Notes: generated by a model from the letters alone, not told the origin. A stretch of DNA of 64,000 bases from Akkermansiaceae bacterium (GCA_905182405.1 CAJJBQ010000002.1:682001-746000); one strand, 5' to 3'. Shown: positions 36,695-45,433, numbered from the stretch's first letter. Numbers and translations are program-made.

Positions 36695-37543
36695 ATGCCT
36701 AAACTCGAATCAACCCGGCCCCTCGACTCCCGCCAGTTCCTACTCGCGGCGAAGCGTCTTGCCGATTCGCTTTCCTACGGCACCGATCGCTCCCCCTTCC
36801 TCGGCCAGGGCCTCGAATTCGTTCAGTCACGCCCCTACGTCCCGGGCGATCCCGTCAAAAGTATCGACTGGCGCGTCACCGCCCGCACCGGCGTCACCCA
36901 CGTCAAAGAATTTGAGTCTCCCAAAAGTCTCCCCGTTTGGTTCATCGTCGACACCTCGGCCTCCATGACCCTCGCTTCCACGAAGCACTCAAAATACGAA
37001 CTCGCCGTCCAAATCGCCGGCGGCCTCGGTCTCGCCTGCCTCGACCGCGTCTCCCCCGTCGGACTGCTCGGCGGAGGATCCCGCGAGCTCAATATCAAGC
37101 CCTCGCTCTCCCGCGAAACCATCCTCCAGTGGCTCCACGAACTCCGCACCTACGACTTCGCCGAACCCACCCAACTCTCCAGCAAGCTCCTCTCGCTAAA
37201 CCCTTCCCTCCGCGAACGCAGCCTCATCTTCGTCCTCTCCGATCTTCACGACCCCGGCGCCATCCCCGCCCTCAAACTCCTTGGGCACAAACACGACCTC
37301 GCCGTCCTCCTCCTCCGAGACCCCGCCGAAGAATCCCTCCCCGGAGCCGGACTCATTCGCGGACGAGAAGTCGAAACCGGCCGCGAATTCACCATCTCTT
37401 CTAAGAAGAGATTCACCTCGCTCGAAAAAAAAACATCCGAACTCAAGCGCGCTTCCATCGATCATTTCACGATCCACACCGACCGAACCTACCTTGCCTC
37501 CCTCCGGCTTTTTCTCCAATCCCGCAACCTCCTCTCCCGATGA
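36695..37543 (+). CDS. DUF58 protein of the MoxR/Bat cluster
   Basis: The 282-residue cytoplasmic protein has the DUF58 signature GQGLEFVQSRPYVPGDPVKS with the following DWRVTARTG (about 37-66), and a VWA-like middle with VDTSASMTLA. DUF58 proteins normally follow moxR and act with VWA membrane proteins. It ends in ATGA overlap with the next gene, indicating translational coupling. Confidence 0.93.
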   Translation: MPKLESTRPLDSRQFLLAAKRLADSLSYGTDRSPFLGQGLEFVQSRPYVPGDPVKSIDWRVTARTGVTHVKEFESPKSLPVWFIVDTSASMTLASTKHSKYELAVQIAGGLGLACLDRVSPVGLLGGGSRELNIKPSLSRETILQWLHELRTYDFAEPTQLSSKLLSLNPSLRERSLIFVLSDLHDPGAIPALKLLGHKHDLAVLLLRDPAEESLPGAGLIRGREVETGREFTISSKKRFTSLEKKTSELKRASIDHFTIHTDRTYLASLRLFLQSRNLLSR

Positions 37544-38349
37544 ACAGACTCATCCTCCTCTTCATCTTCTTCTTCCAGATCTCCGACCTCAGATCTCAGA
37601 CCTCTGACCTCAAGTCCCCCCTCGGCTTCCCTACCACCATCACCGACCTCTACATCCCCGGCGCTAAAGTCGAACCCATCCCGCAAAAAAACCGCGAAGG
37701 CTCACTCGTCATCCGCATCCTCGAAATCAAACCAGCAGCCGACGGCTTCCGCTACGACCTCGAAGTCTACGGCCTCGACCCCGGCACCCACCAACTTTCC
37801 ACATATCTTCACTACCCAAATGGTGCAGCCCTCCCCGCATTCGATTCCCAAATTGAAATCACTACCCGACATCCTCTCGACAGCCTTCCCCCACCCGAAA
37901 CCCTCAAACCAAACGACCCCGATCGCCTAGGCGGCTACCGCCTCCTCATCGTCATTCTCGGCATTCTCTGGCTCCTCGGCTTCCTCATCATCCTGCTCTA
38001 CCGCAAAAAACTTCCCCCTCCCCCAGCTCCGCCCACACCCGAGCCCACTCTCCACGAAAAGCTCAACCGCCTCGTCAGCTCCGCCTCAAAAGGCGACCTC
38101 CCCGACAACGACCGCGCCCAACTCGAACGCCTCATCGTCGGCCACTGGAAACAAAAACTCCCCAACCTCCAAAACCTCTCCCCCGCCAAAGCCCTCATCC
38201 AACTCCGCATCCACCCGGACGCCTCCCCCCTCATCCTAAAGATCGAGCAATGGCTCCACGCCCCCAACCCCAAACTCACCCACAAGGACATCCTCCCGCT
38301 CCTCGATTCCTATCAGGGAAACTCTAAATCCCAGATCGAGAAACCCTAA
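37540..38349 (+). CDS. Bat-cluster membrane protein, DUF4381-like
   Basis: The 269-residue protein has a signal-type N-terminus, an extracytoplasmic domain (about 45-125), one membrane helix (about 131-152, YRLLIVILGILWLLGFLI), then a Pro-rich linker and a helical cytoplasmic tail. The place, size and one-helix topology match the DUF4381-like gene of this cluster type, but identity is weak. Residues 13-25 show an imperfect SDLRSQTSDLK repeat encoded by repetitive DNA. The start codon overlaps the DUF58 stop (ATGA). Confidence 0.6.
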   Translation: MNRLILLFIFFFQISDLRSQTSDLKSPLGFPTTITDLYIPGAKVEPIPQKNREGSLVIRILEIKPAADGFRYDLEVYGLDPGTHQLSTYLHYPNGAALPAFDSQIEITTRHPLDSLPPPETLKPNDPDRLGGYRLLIVILGILWLLGFLIILLYRKKLPPPPAPPTPEPTLHEKLNRLVSSASKGDLPDNDRAQLERLIVGHWKQKLPNLQNLSPAKALIQLRIHPDASPLILKIEQWLHAPNPKLTHKDILPLLDSYQGNSKSQIEKP

Positions 38350-38517
38350 ACACAGAGCCATTGCTTCAACCACGCGTCAGATTCCTCTGTCTTTTCAGTA
38401 GTCAATCCAATCCCGTAACCATCAGTCTTAATCTGCTAAATTTGCCGTTGGCTATCTCCGTTTCACTCCGTTGCAGATAAACCTCCCCAGCCAAGCAATT
38501 CCCCACTCACTCTTCCC
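38350..38517. other. Short intergenic region with the second copy of the dispersed repeat
   Basis: AACCATCAGTCTTAATCT recurs at 38417-38434, and GATAAACCT plus CCCAGCCAAGC follow at 38476-38495, as in the copy at 36575. Here about 41 extra bases separate the halves and form an AATCTGC/GCAGAT inverted pair. No gene is seen. Confidence 0.55.
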
Positions 38518-39435
38518 TTGTCTTTCGCCTATCCAGCCGTCCTCCTCGCACTCGCAATCCCGATCCTCCTGATCGTGTTTCAATGGCGCACCCACGCCCG
38601 TGCCCTCCCACTTCCTTTCGACCACCAGAAAACTAATCACTCCAAGTGGCTCTCCCGCACTCTTAATTTCGTCAACTCACTCCCCGCTCTCCTCCTCACC
38701 ACCTTCATCATTCTCGTAGCCGGACCCCGACAATTCGAGCGCCCAAAAAGCGAACGTGAGCTGACCAACATCATGTTCTGTCTCGATGTCTCAGGTTCTA
38801 TGACCGCCTCTTTTGGAGAACAAGATCGCTACGAGGTCGCAATGGATTCGCTCAACGAATTCCTCACCTACCGAAAAGGCGACGCCTTTTCCCTCCTCGT
38901 TTTTGGTGACGATAACCTCCGCTGGGTCCCGCTCACTACCGACGTCTCCGCCTTCCGCAACGCCCCTCCTTTCCTCCACCCCAGCAAACTTCCCAATTGG
39001 TTTAGTGGCGGAACTTCCATCGGTAAAGCACTCAAGCAGGCTGAGAATTACCTCCTCGAATCCGAAGTCGGCGACCGCATGATCGTTCTCCTCTCCGATG
39101 GCCAGAGCTTCGATCTCTCTAATGGCAACGATGTCAAAATCGCCCAATCGCTCGCCGAAAATAATATCACCGTTTATGCCGTCCATATCGGTGGCGGCGA
39201 CGCCCCCGCCGAAGTCTCCGTCATTTCCTCCATCACCGGTGGCCAAACTTTCGCAGCAGGAGACCCCACGGCCCTCGATTCTATTTTCAAAAAAATCGAT
39301 GGAATGGCACAAGCTTCGCTTGTTCGCCTCACCCCCGACCCCGTCGACCACTTCCGCCCCTGGACCATCGCCGGACTCTCCATTCTCGGAACCTTTCTCC
39401 TCACCCTTTTCGGACTCCGATATTCGCCATGGTAG
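38518..39435 (+). CDS. VWA-domain membrane protein, BatA-like
   Basis: The 305-residue protein has an N-terminal helix pair (about 5-22 and 52-70), a VWA domain with MIDAS residues in FCLDVSGSM (about 84-92), and a C-terminal helix (about 283-300). These are the features of BatA, which forms a membrane complex with BatB and MoxR. The start TTG at 38518 is the first in the frame. The stop overlaps the next gene by 7 bp. Confidence 0.85.
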   Translation: MSFAYPAVLLALAIPILLIVFQWRTHARALPLPFDHQKTNHSKWLSRTLNFVNSLPALLLTTFIILVAGPRQFERPKSERELTNIMFCLDVSGSMTASFGEQDRYEVAMDSLNEFLTYRKGDAFSLLVFGDDNLRWVPLTTDVSAFRNAPPFLHPSKLPNWFSGGTSIGKALKQAENYLLESEVGDRMIVLLSDGQSFDLSNGNDVKIAQSLAENNITVYAVHIGGGDAPAEVSVISSITGGQTFAAGDPTALDSIFKKIDGMAQASLVRLTPDPVDHFRPWTIAGLSILGTFLLTLFGLRYSPW

Positions 39436-40424
39436 ATCAGATGCCCATGCCCTCGATCCTCACTGCCATCGCGGTTCTAATTCTCGCGACTGGCGCGGAG
39501 ACCCTCCACGCCTTTCGAGTCCGAAAAACCCAGCATTTGGCCTTCGGACCCAATGGCAAATTCTCTCCACTCACTTACCTCGCTCCCATCCTGCGAGTCA
39601 TCTCTCTCACCGGACTTGCATCGTCCCTCGTCAGCCTGTTGCTCATTGAGCCCAAGGCCCATCGATCCAAGATGACGGAAGTCGAAGCCAAGGAACGACG
39701 CCACCTCATGCTCGTCGTCGACGTTTCCCCTTCCATGAGACTTCAAGATTCCGGAGATAACACTGGAATCTCCCGCACGCAGCGCGCCGCTGACCTCGTC
39801 CAATCCCTCTTAAAAAGGACCACCGACGAAAAACTCCATATCACTATGGTCGCCGTCTACAACGGAGCCAAACCCGTCGTCCAGGAATCCCGCGACCTTG
39901 AAGTCATCCTCAACTTCCTCGACGGCCTCCCTCTTTCGTCCGTCTTCCCCACCGGCAAAACCCGCCTCTTCGATGGCCTTGAAGAAGCCGCCCGCATCGC
40001 CCGCGATTGGCCTGCCGATTCCACCACCCTACTTCTCGTCAGCGATGGCGACACCGTCCCCGCCACCGGCATGCCCAAGATGCCTCCATCCGTCAGTGGC
40101 GCGCTCGTTCTTGGCGTCGGCAACCCCTCAAAAGGCTCCATGATCGATGGCCGCAACTCCCGCCAGGATGTTGGTGCCCTCCAGCAAATCGCATCCCGCC
40201 TCGGTGGCGAATATCACGATGGCAACCTCAAGCACATCCCCACTTCCATGCTCGCCCGCATGGGCACCCTCGAGACTGATAAAAAGGGCCTCACCCTCAC
40301 CCTCCGCGAATACGCTCTCATCGCAGGAATAGTCTCCGCCTTCATCCTCGCAATCCTCCCTCTTTTTCTCCGCTTTCTTGCGACTCCCTTCAACCCCGGA
40401 AACTCGGAATCCGGAATGACCTAA
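39429..40424 (+). CDS. VWA-domain membrane protein, BatB-like
   Basis: The 331-residue protein repeats the BatA plan: an N-terminal helix near 7-23, a second at about 54-74, a VWA domain with MIDAS DVSPSMRL (about 98-105), and a C-terminal helix (about 298-320). It overlaps the BatA-like gene by 7 bp and is translationally coupled. The second VWA gene in a MoxR cluster is usually BatB. Confidence 0.85.
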   Translation: MVDQMPMPSILTAIAVLILATGAETLHAFRVRKTQHLAFGPNGKFSPLTYLAPILRVISLTGLASSLVSLLLIEPKAHRSKMTEVEAKERRHLMLVVDVSPSMRLQDSGDNTGISRTQRAADLVQSLLKRTTDEKLHITMVAVYNGAKPVVQESRDLEVILNFLDGLPLSSVFPTGKTRLFDGLEEAARIARDWPADSTTLLLVSDGDTVPATGMPKMPPSVSGALVLGVGNPSKGSMIDGRNSRQDVGALQQIASRLGGEYHDGNLKHIPTSMLARMGTLETDKKGLTLTLREYALIAGIVSAFILAILPLFLRFLATPFNPGNSESGMT

Positions 40425-40456
40425 CAGCCCTCACAATAAAACGATTCACCCCCCTC

Positions 40457-40702
40457 TTGATCCCTCTCATCAGCCTCGCAGACACCGCTAACGATCGCTA
40501 CAGCCTCAACAATGTCGACGCCACCTTCGCCAAATACAAGACCGAAAAGAAACCCGTTCTAACCGTCCTCCGATGCGTCCCCTGCGCAGGCATCGATGAG
40601 AAATCCCTGAACAAATCCCGGCACTCCTTCCGCTTCTCCGAAAAGCGTCCTTTCGTTCCTCTGCTCCTACTGCTAACAAGAAAGAAATTGTTTACCTTAT
40701 GA
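40457..40702 (+). pseudogene. Fragment resembling the start of a thioredoxin-like exported protein
   Basis: An 81-codon frame with TTG at 40457 reads like an exported protein up to about residue 52. It has a hydrophobic start, then TFAKYKTEKKPVLTVLRCVPCAG, which resembles the opening of thioredoxin-like proteins with a CxxC. The rest (RHSFRFSEKRPFVPLLLLL...) does not look natural. No ATG precedes it; an ATA codon (40436) sits where a start would fit. The final TGA overlaps the next gene's ATG (ATGA), which could be chance. I judge it a truncated or frameshifted gene, but a small real gene is possible. Confidence 0.35.
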
Positions 40703-41385
40703 AAATTATCATCGCCACTCTCTGGCTCCTCATCCCTCTCGGCTTTGCCGCCTACCATTATGGACCCGGTAAGGAGAATCTTACCCTCGACCACACCGAA
40801 GACATTCTCACGGATGCTCGCCAAGCGGTCGCCGATGAAGACTGGGCCAACGCCGTCGAACTCTACCAAAAGGCCCTCGCCAAGCTCCCCAAAGACCGCA
40901 CCTATGACTCGCGCCGCATTCAGCTCGAGATCGCCAAAGGCAAAATGCAGAGCTCCGGACTCCCCGAGGCCCGCGAAGATTTGGCCAAACTAGTTGCCGA
41001 GCTCAACGAAGATCCCAGTGCCAACGCCGACCTCAAGGAGGACGCCCTCTCGACTCTCGCGAATTCCCGCTACTACATGACCTACCTCATGAAGCTCGAA
41101 GGCCTCCCTGCCAGTGAGTGGGAGCCGGAAATCGAAGCGGCCCGACAGGAATACAAGCTTCTCGCTCAAACTTCTTCGAACAAAGAGAAACACCTCAACG
41201 ATCTCGAAGCCGCCATCCGCTTGGCCCGCGCCGAGCCCACCGAGCTCTACGGACTACCCATCCCCAGTCAATGACAAGGATGCAAATCGGGCGGTCGCCC
41301 GAAACCTGGTGCCAAGCCTGGCAAGAAGACCGAAGACTCTCGTGGAGCAGGCCAAGGCCCTCCACCCGACGGTTCAGGCTCCTAA
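40699..41385 (+). CDS. TPR-like protein of the Bat cluster with in-frame TGA, candidate new selenoprotein (UQGC)
   Basis: Stopping at TGA 41272 gives 191 residues: an N-terminal membrane helix (3-19) and TPR-like helices (about 30-185, AVELYQKALAKLPKDRTYDS), the BatC/BatE position of such clusters. Read through the TGA, the frame gives Sec192-Gln-Gly-Cys195 and a Gly/Lys/Pro tail ending PPPDGSGS at TAA 41383. A strong intrinsic terminator begins 9 bp after that TAA. The hairpin following the TGA is described separately. The U/C pair sits at the start of a flexible C-terminal tail, outside the helical domain. Without Sec, the TGA would simply be the stop and the tail would be untranslated. Confidence 0.72.
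41272..41302 (+). promoter_or_regulatory. UGA codon plus candidate bacterial SECIS hairpin with GGUC loop
   Basis: UGA is at 41272-41274. TCGGGC (41287-41292) pairs perfectly with GCCCGA (41297-41302) and closes the tetraloop GGTC (41293-41296). The loop begins 18 nt after the UGA. From memory, E. coli fdhF has loop GGUC starting 18 nt after its UGA, with G and U contacted by SelB. Loop and distance are identical here, with a different stem sequence. Confidence 0.72.
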
Positions 41386-41393
41386 AAAGAAGC

Positions 41394-41415
41394 CGGGGCG
41401 TTTCGCCCCGTTCTT
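41394..41415 (+). terminator. Intrinsic terminator after the candidate Sec TPR gene
   Basis: CGGGGCG (41394-41400) and CGCCCCG (41404-41410) form a 7-bp GC stem with TTT loop, followed by TTCTT. It lies 8 bp downstream of the TAA at 41385, not of the TGA at 41272, which supports the longer reading frame. Confidence 0.7.
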
Positions 41416-41455
41416 CCTCCCAAAAAGCGAAGCTTCGCAAACTTTTATCACACCG

Positions 41456-44400
41456 ATGACCCCTCGCCACCTTGCCCTGACCCTTCCCTTCCTCCTCAGC
41501 TCATCCCTTTCTGCCCTCACAATTGCTCCGGTTCGAATCAACGGAAGCACGGTAGAAGTCCAAAATATCGCGTCCGAAGTTCTTGCGCAGATGCAACAGC
41601 AGGGAACCCGCCCCAGTGGCAGCAGCAGTCAAAAAACGCCCGAGCAGACCCGCACCCAGCTCCTTCAGAAGCTCGTCATCAATCGCACCACTTCAGGAAT
41701 CCTCGAAGGTCGACTCGCAGCCAAGCGCCTTGCCGAAAAAGGAAACGAAAAGGGGGCCGAGGAACCGAAGCCCGCCGATCCATCCAAAGACGCGCCCAAA
41801 CCCAATCCCGCTCAGCTCAAACAAAAGGAGAACCAAGCCAAGCTGAAGCAATTTCAGGAAGACGTGCAGACGCTCCGCCGCGACGTCGTTCTCGGCAACT
41901 GGTCCTCTGTCAAAGACGCGCTCGAAAAGCTTCCCGACAACGACGCCAAAGTCGCCTTCTCTCGCATCGTCCAGCAACTCGGCTCCAAGGCGCAGGTCAA
42001 CCCCCGCCCCGAACTCGCCACGCTCGGTGCCAAGGGACATTCTCAAGCGCAATATCTCCGCCCCGGCGAAATTCTCGCCCTCTCTGACGCCGCCAAAAAG
42101 GCGCCCGACCAAAACACGCTCACCCTCTTAGCCAAACTCATTGGCAGCGCTCAAAAGATGCCGCCGGCCTTCTTCGACGCGCTCAAAACTGGCACCCGCT
42201 ACTTCGGCACCAAAGATGAGGAAACAAAACACCGCACCGCCGAACTCCTCATCACCGCAAGTATGCTCGATGAAGTGCCCCCCTTTCTTCCTGACCTCGA
42301 AAAAGCCAAAGAAGATAAGAATTACCCCTCACTCAACCTCCTCGCCCGTTTCCACGCTGAATCCCACAGCGCCGAAAAAGGAAAGGAACACCTTCCGCAA
42401 GCTTGGGGTCTCAGCTTGGAAATCATCGGCGAGAAGAAAGCCCCGCTAAACGAAAAAGGAATCGCCCTCTATCGCGCTCTTTCCTTGGTCCCAGAGCTCG
42501 AAGGCAACACCGGAAAAGACTGGCTCACCAAGACCTTTTCCGATGCCGAAGGCGAAGGCTTCGAAATCCTCGCCGCAGTAGGAACGCTCGCCGCACAAAC
42601 CCGCGAACATGCCTCGCCCGACTTCCGTCTGGAACAACTCAAACTCCAATCCGCCGCGGCCGCCGCTCTTCTTGGAAACGAAGAAGTCGACCTCACTGAC
42701 TGGAAGGAGGTGCTCACTCTCTACGTCCGCAACTGGAATGCCGAAGCCAACCGCACCAAGCGCCTCGACACGTCAACCTCGCTACGGCCCCAGTCGAACT
42801 ATGACCCCTTTGGAAATATCTACTACGGCCGTCGCCCCCAGCAGACCTTCAGCCGAAACGTCACCCCACCCATCGACTCCGGTGATCTCCTCCGCACCCG
42901 CCCTGATGACAAGTGGCTTGCAAATATTGATGAGCCCGTCCGCCTCGATAATCTCGGTGTCAGCGCCTCCCTTTTTCTCAAAGTAAAGGAAGAGACCCAA
43001 GCCTTCCCTCTCCTCAAAGAGCTCGCCTCTCATCGACCCGAAGCCACTGAAGGACTCGTGCGCGAAATGATCCAGGTCTGGGCCGAAAACAACAACCCCA
43101 ACCAGCAGTCCCGTTATCGCTCCAGCTACTTCTATTACTCGGGCTATAACCAGCGCGCCGAAACGATTCCCCTCACCCGATCTAAGCAGGAACGGAACCT
43201 CAGAAAACTCGCTGAGTTTGTCACCAAAGTGCAAGGACTTGCGCTAGAGGACAACTTTGAAGACGAGTTCTCCGACGCCTTTATCCAGGCTCACTCACAA
43301 GCCGAAGTCTGGCGTGTCGAATCACTCGAATCCGTCTTCGGACCCGTCGATGAACTCGACCCCGACACCATCGCCTCCCTCCTCCGTCGCATGCGCACGA
43401 ACCTCGCCCGACTCTGGCCCAACCCCAAGATTCAGGAGCAAGCCAAGACCAAGCGCAAGGACAAGGAACTGGAAGCGCAAGTCCTCCGTGGATACGCCGC
43501 TGCCACCCAGCTCTGCGACGACGCCCTGGAAAAGCACCGCGAAAGTTGGGCACTCGAAATCCAAAAAGCCTCTCTCTCCTACGAGCGATCAAACTACCAG
43601 TCCAAGATCGCCTCCTATCCCGAGCACTCGGCCAACAAGCGTTTCGCACTCGATGATCTCGCCGACGCCGCCGCAAAGTATGCCGCCACTCTCCCTCTCG
43701 AAGACGAGAAAGACGAATCCGAGGAACCATTTACCACTTGGTTCTACGCCTCACTCGGCTCTCCTGATCTCGGCGCGCTCAAAGCCGATGACCAACCCGT
43801 CCCGAGCGAACTCGCTAAGATCAAAGCGGCCCTCGACGCCCTCCCCGGCGAAGCCAAAAAGCGCCACCTCGACAGCTTCGCAAAAACGATCAATGCTCGC
43901 CTCGCAAATGTCTCCGCCGATTTAAAATACCGCTTCCTCGAAGCCGCCCTCCCGATCACTGGCGAGCACGAACGGATCGAAGAGGCCTCCAAGGTTTATC
44001 AATATTACCAAGATCTCGTCACCGAGATTCAGCTCGATACTTATGTCGATGGTCCCGACCGCCTCACCTCGACCGAGCCCTTCGGCCTCTTCGTCAATCT
44101 CCGCCACACCAAGGAGATCGAACGGGAGTCCGGCGGCTTCCAGCGCTACCTCATCAATCAAAACAACTCGCGCTATTCCTACAACTACGGTCGACCCACC
44201 GAGGACTACCGCGACAAGTTTGAAAAAGGCGCGCGTGCCGTTCTCGCCGAGCACTTCGAGATCGTTTCAATCACCTTCCACAGCTCAAAGGTAGCCGCCC
44301 GCACCGATGCCGAACCCGGCTGGACCGTCACTCCATATGCCTACTTCCTCTTGAAACCCAAGGGCCCCGAGATTGACTCTATTCCTCCTCTTAAAATCGA

Positions 44401-45223
44401 CCTCGATTTCCTTGACACCTCCGGCTACGTCGTCCTCCCTATTTCTTCCGCGGCCATCCCGATCGATGCCTCGAAAATAGCCTCAACCCGGCCCTTCCGC
44501 GACCTCTCCCTCACCATGATCCTTGATGAGCGCGAGTCCGAGACGGAAAATAAAATCTACCTCGAAATCCGAGCACAAGCCCACGGTCTCATTCCTTCAC
44601 TGGAAGAATTGGTGAAACTGGAATTCGATGATCTCACCGTCTCCGATACCGAAGACCGTGAACTCCAGATCGAAGAACTCGATGCCACCACCGACGACGG
44701 CGCCCCTCTCTCGACCCACGAATGGCGTCTCACCCTAGCCCCCAAAGGTGATTACCTCCCCACCAGCTTCACCTTTCCCGCAATCCTTGTCGAGGTCTCG
44801 GAAAAGGAAGACGAAGGCCTCCTCCGCCAACGCTACGACGACGTCGATCTTGTTGAGGTCGATAACACGACCGAGATCATCGCCGGTGAGGAAAGCCAAT
44901 CTTGGCTCGCTTGGATTATCACCGCCGCCCTCCTTCTCATCGCCGGCACTCTTTTCTTGCTCCTACGTAAAAAACCTGAGGAAGAAATCATCACCGGTCC
45001 AGCTCTCCCCAGCACCCTCACTCCCGTCACCCTTCTGACCTTCCTCGAAAACATTCAAAAGAATACCTCCCTTGGAGACTCAGAAAAGGAAGAGCTCAAA
45101 ACATCCATCATCACTCTCAAGGACCGCTCCTTCGGCCCAGCAGCCAATCCGCCTGAAAACGACGAGATTCACGCCATCGCCAAACAGTGGCAACAAACCG
45201 CAACGCCTAAAAAGGCAGCTTAA
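41456..45223 (+). CDS. Very large (1255-residue) exported membrane protein of unknown function
   Basis: The protein has a signal peptide (MTPRHLALTLPFLLSSSLSA), a long helical/charged extracytoplasmic region, and one C-terminal helix at about 1142-1162 (WIITAALLLIAGTLFLLL) with a short acidic cytoplasmic tail. I do not recognise a domain. Low-complexity Lys/Glu/Ala stretches occur near 90-150. It follows the Bat-type cluster on the same strand after a terminator and may be a cluster-associated surface protein. The ATG at 41456 starts the signal peptide; the frame extends back into the TPR gene's tail. Confidence 0.8.
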   Translation: MTPRHLALTLPFLLSSSLSALTIAPVRINGSTVEVQNIASEVLAQMQQQGTRPSGSSSQKTPEQTRTQLLQKLVINRTTSGILEGRLAAKRLAEKGNEKGAEEPKPADPSKDAPKPNPAQLKQKENQAKLKQFQEDVQTLRRDVVLGNWSSVKDALEKLPDNDAKVAFSRIVQQLGSKAQVNPRPELATLGAKGHSQAQYLRPGEILALSDAAKKAPDQNTLTLLAKLIGSAQKMPPAFFDALKTGTRYFGTKDEETKHRTAELLITASMLDEVPPFLPDLEKAKEDKNYPSLNLLARFHAESHSAEKGKEHLPQAWGLSLEIIGEKKAPLNEKGIALYRALSLVPELEGNTGKDWLTKTFSDAEGEGFEILAAVGTLAAQTREHASPDFRLEQLKLQSAAAAALLGNEEVDLTDWKEVLTLYVRNWNAEANRTKRLDTSTSLRPQSNYDPFGNIYYGRRPQQTFSRNVTPPIDSGDLLRTRPDDKWLANIDEPVRLDNLGVSASLFLKVKEETQAFPLLKELASHRPEATEGLVREMIQVWAENNNPNQQSRYRSSYFYYSGYNQRAETIPLTRSKQERNLRKLAEFVTKVQGLALEDNFEDEFSDAFIQAHSQAEVWRVESLESVFGPVDELDPDTIASLLRRMRTNLARLWPNPKIQEQAKTKRKDKELEAQVLRGYAAATQLCDDALEKHRESWALEIQKASLSYERSNYQSKIASYPEHSANKRFALDDLADAAAKYAATLPLEDEKDESEEPFTTWFYASLGSPDLGALKADDQPVPSELAKIKAALDALPGEAKKRHLDSFAKTINARLANVSADLKYRFLEAALPITGEHERIEEASKVYQYYQDLVTEIQLDTYVDGPDRLTSTEPFGLFVNLRHTKEIERESGGFQRYLINQNNSRYSYNYGRPTEDYRDKFEKGARAVLAEHFEIVSITFHSSKVAARTDAEPGWTVTPYAYFLLKPKGPEIDSIPPLKIDLDFLDTSGYVVLPISSAAIPIDASKIASTRPFRDLSLTMILDERESETENKIYLEIRAQAHGLIPSLEELVKLEFDDLTVSDTEDRELQIEELDATTDDGAPLSTHEWRLTLAPKGDYLPTSFTFPAILVEVSEKEDEGLLRQRYDDVDLVEVDNTTEIIAGEESQSWLAWIITAALLLIAGTLFLLLRKKPEEEIITGPALPSTLTPVTLLTFLENIQKNTSLGDSEKEELKTSIITLKDRSFGPAANPPENDEIHAIAKQWQQTATPKKAA

Positions 45224-45291
45224 AGGAAAACTTTAAAATAAATTCAAAAACTCTGGAATAAAATCTACCTTCTCAACGTCCTAATATTGTT

Positions 45292-45390
45292 ATGTTAAAA
45301 ATCAGCTTTCTACTAGCATCTGTGGCCCTCTTCGTAGGAGCCTTCGCCATTTCTTCCTGCTCCAGCACAGCACCTCCTCCTCCCTGCTGA
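45292..45390 (+). CDS. Very small lipoprotein
   Basis: The 32-residue protein has a hydrophobic signal (ISFLLASVALFVGAFAI) and a lipobox ending SSC (Cys23), then SSTAPPPPC and TGA. It resembles entericidin-type mini-lipoproteins. The final codons are TGC TGA. The downstream hairpin carries a U tract, so I read TGA as a stop. The gene is too short for standard ORF lists but its signal and lipobox are convincing. Confidence 0.6.
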   Translation: MLKISFLLASVALFVGAFAISSCSSTAPPPPC

Positions 45391-45406
45391 CCGAGCACCC
45401 TCACAA

Positions 45407-45433
45407 ATTGATCCGTGAGATCAATTAATTTTT
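45407..45433 (+). terminator. A/T-rich terminator after the mini-lipoprotein gene
   Basis: ATTGATC (45407-45413) pairs with GATCAAT (45419-45425) around CGTGA, followed by TAATTTTT. It lies 16 bp after the stop. Confidence 0.65.

Noticed and set aside
41114..41455. N-terminal extension of the 1255-residue protein
   Set aside because: It lies in another frame of the TPR gene and crosses a terminator. The signal peptide begins at 41456.
45388..45425. TGC TGA plus hairpin at the end of the mini-lipoprotein, as a third Sec case
   Set aside because: The hairpin is A/T-rich and followed by TAATTTTT, a terminator form, and another in-frame TGA occurs seven codons later. No U-x-x-C arises.
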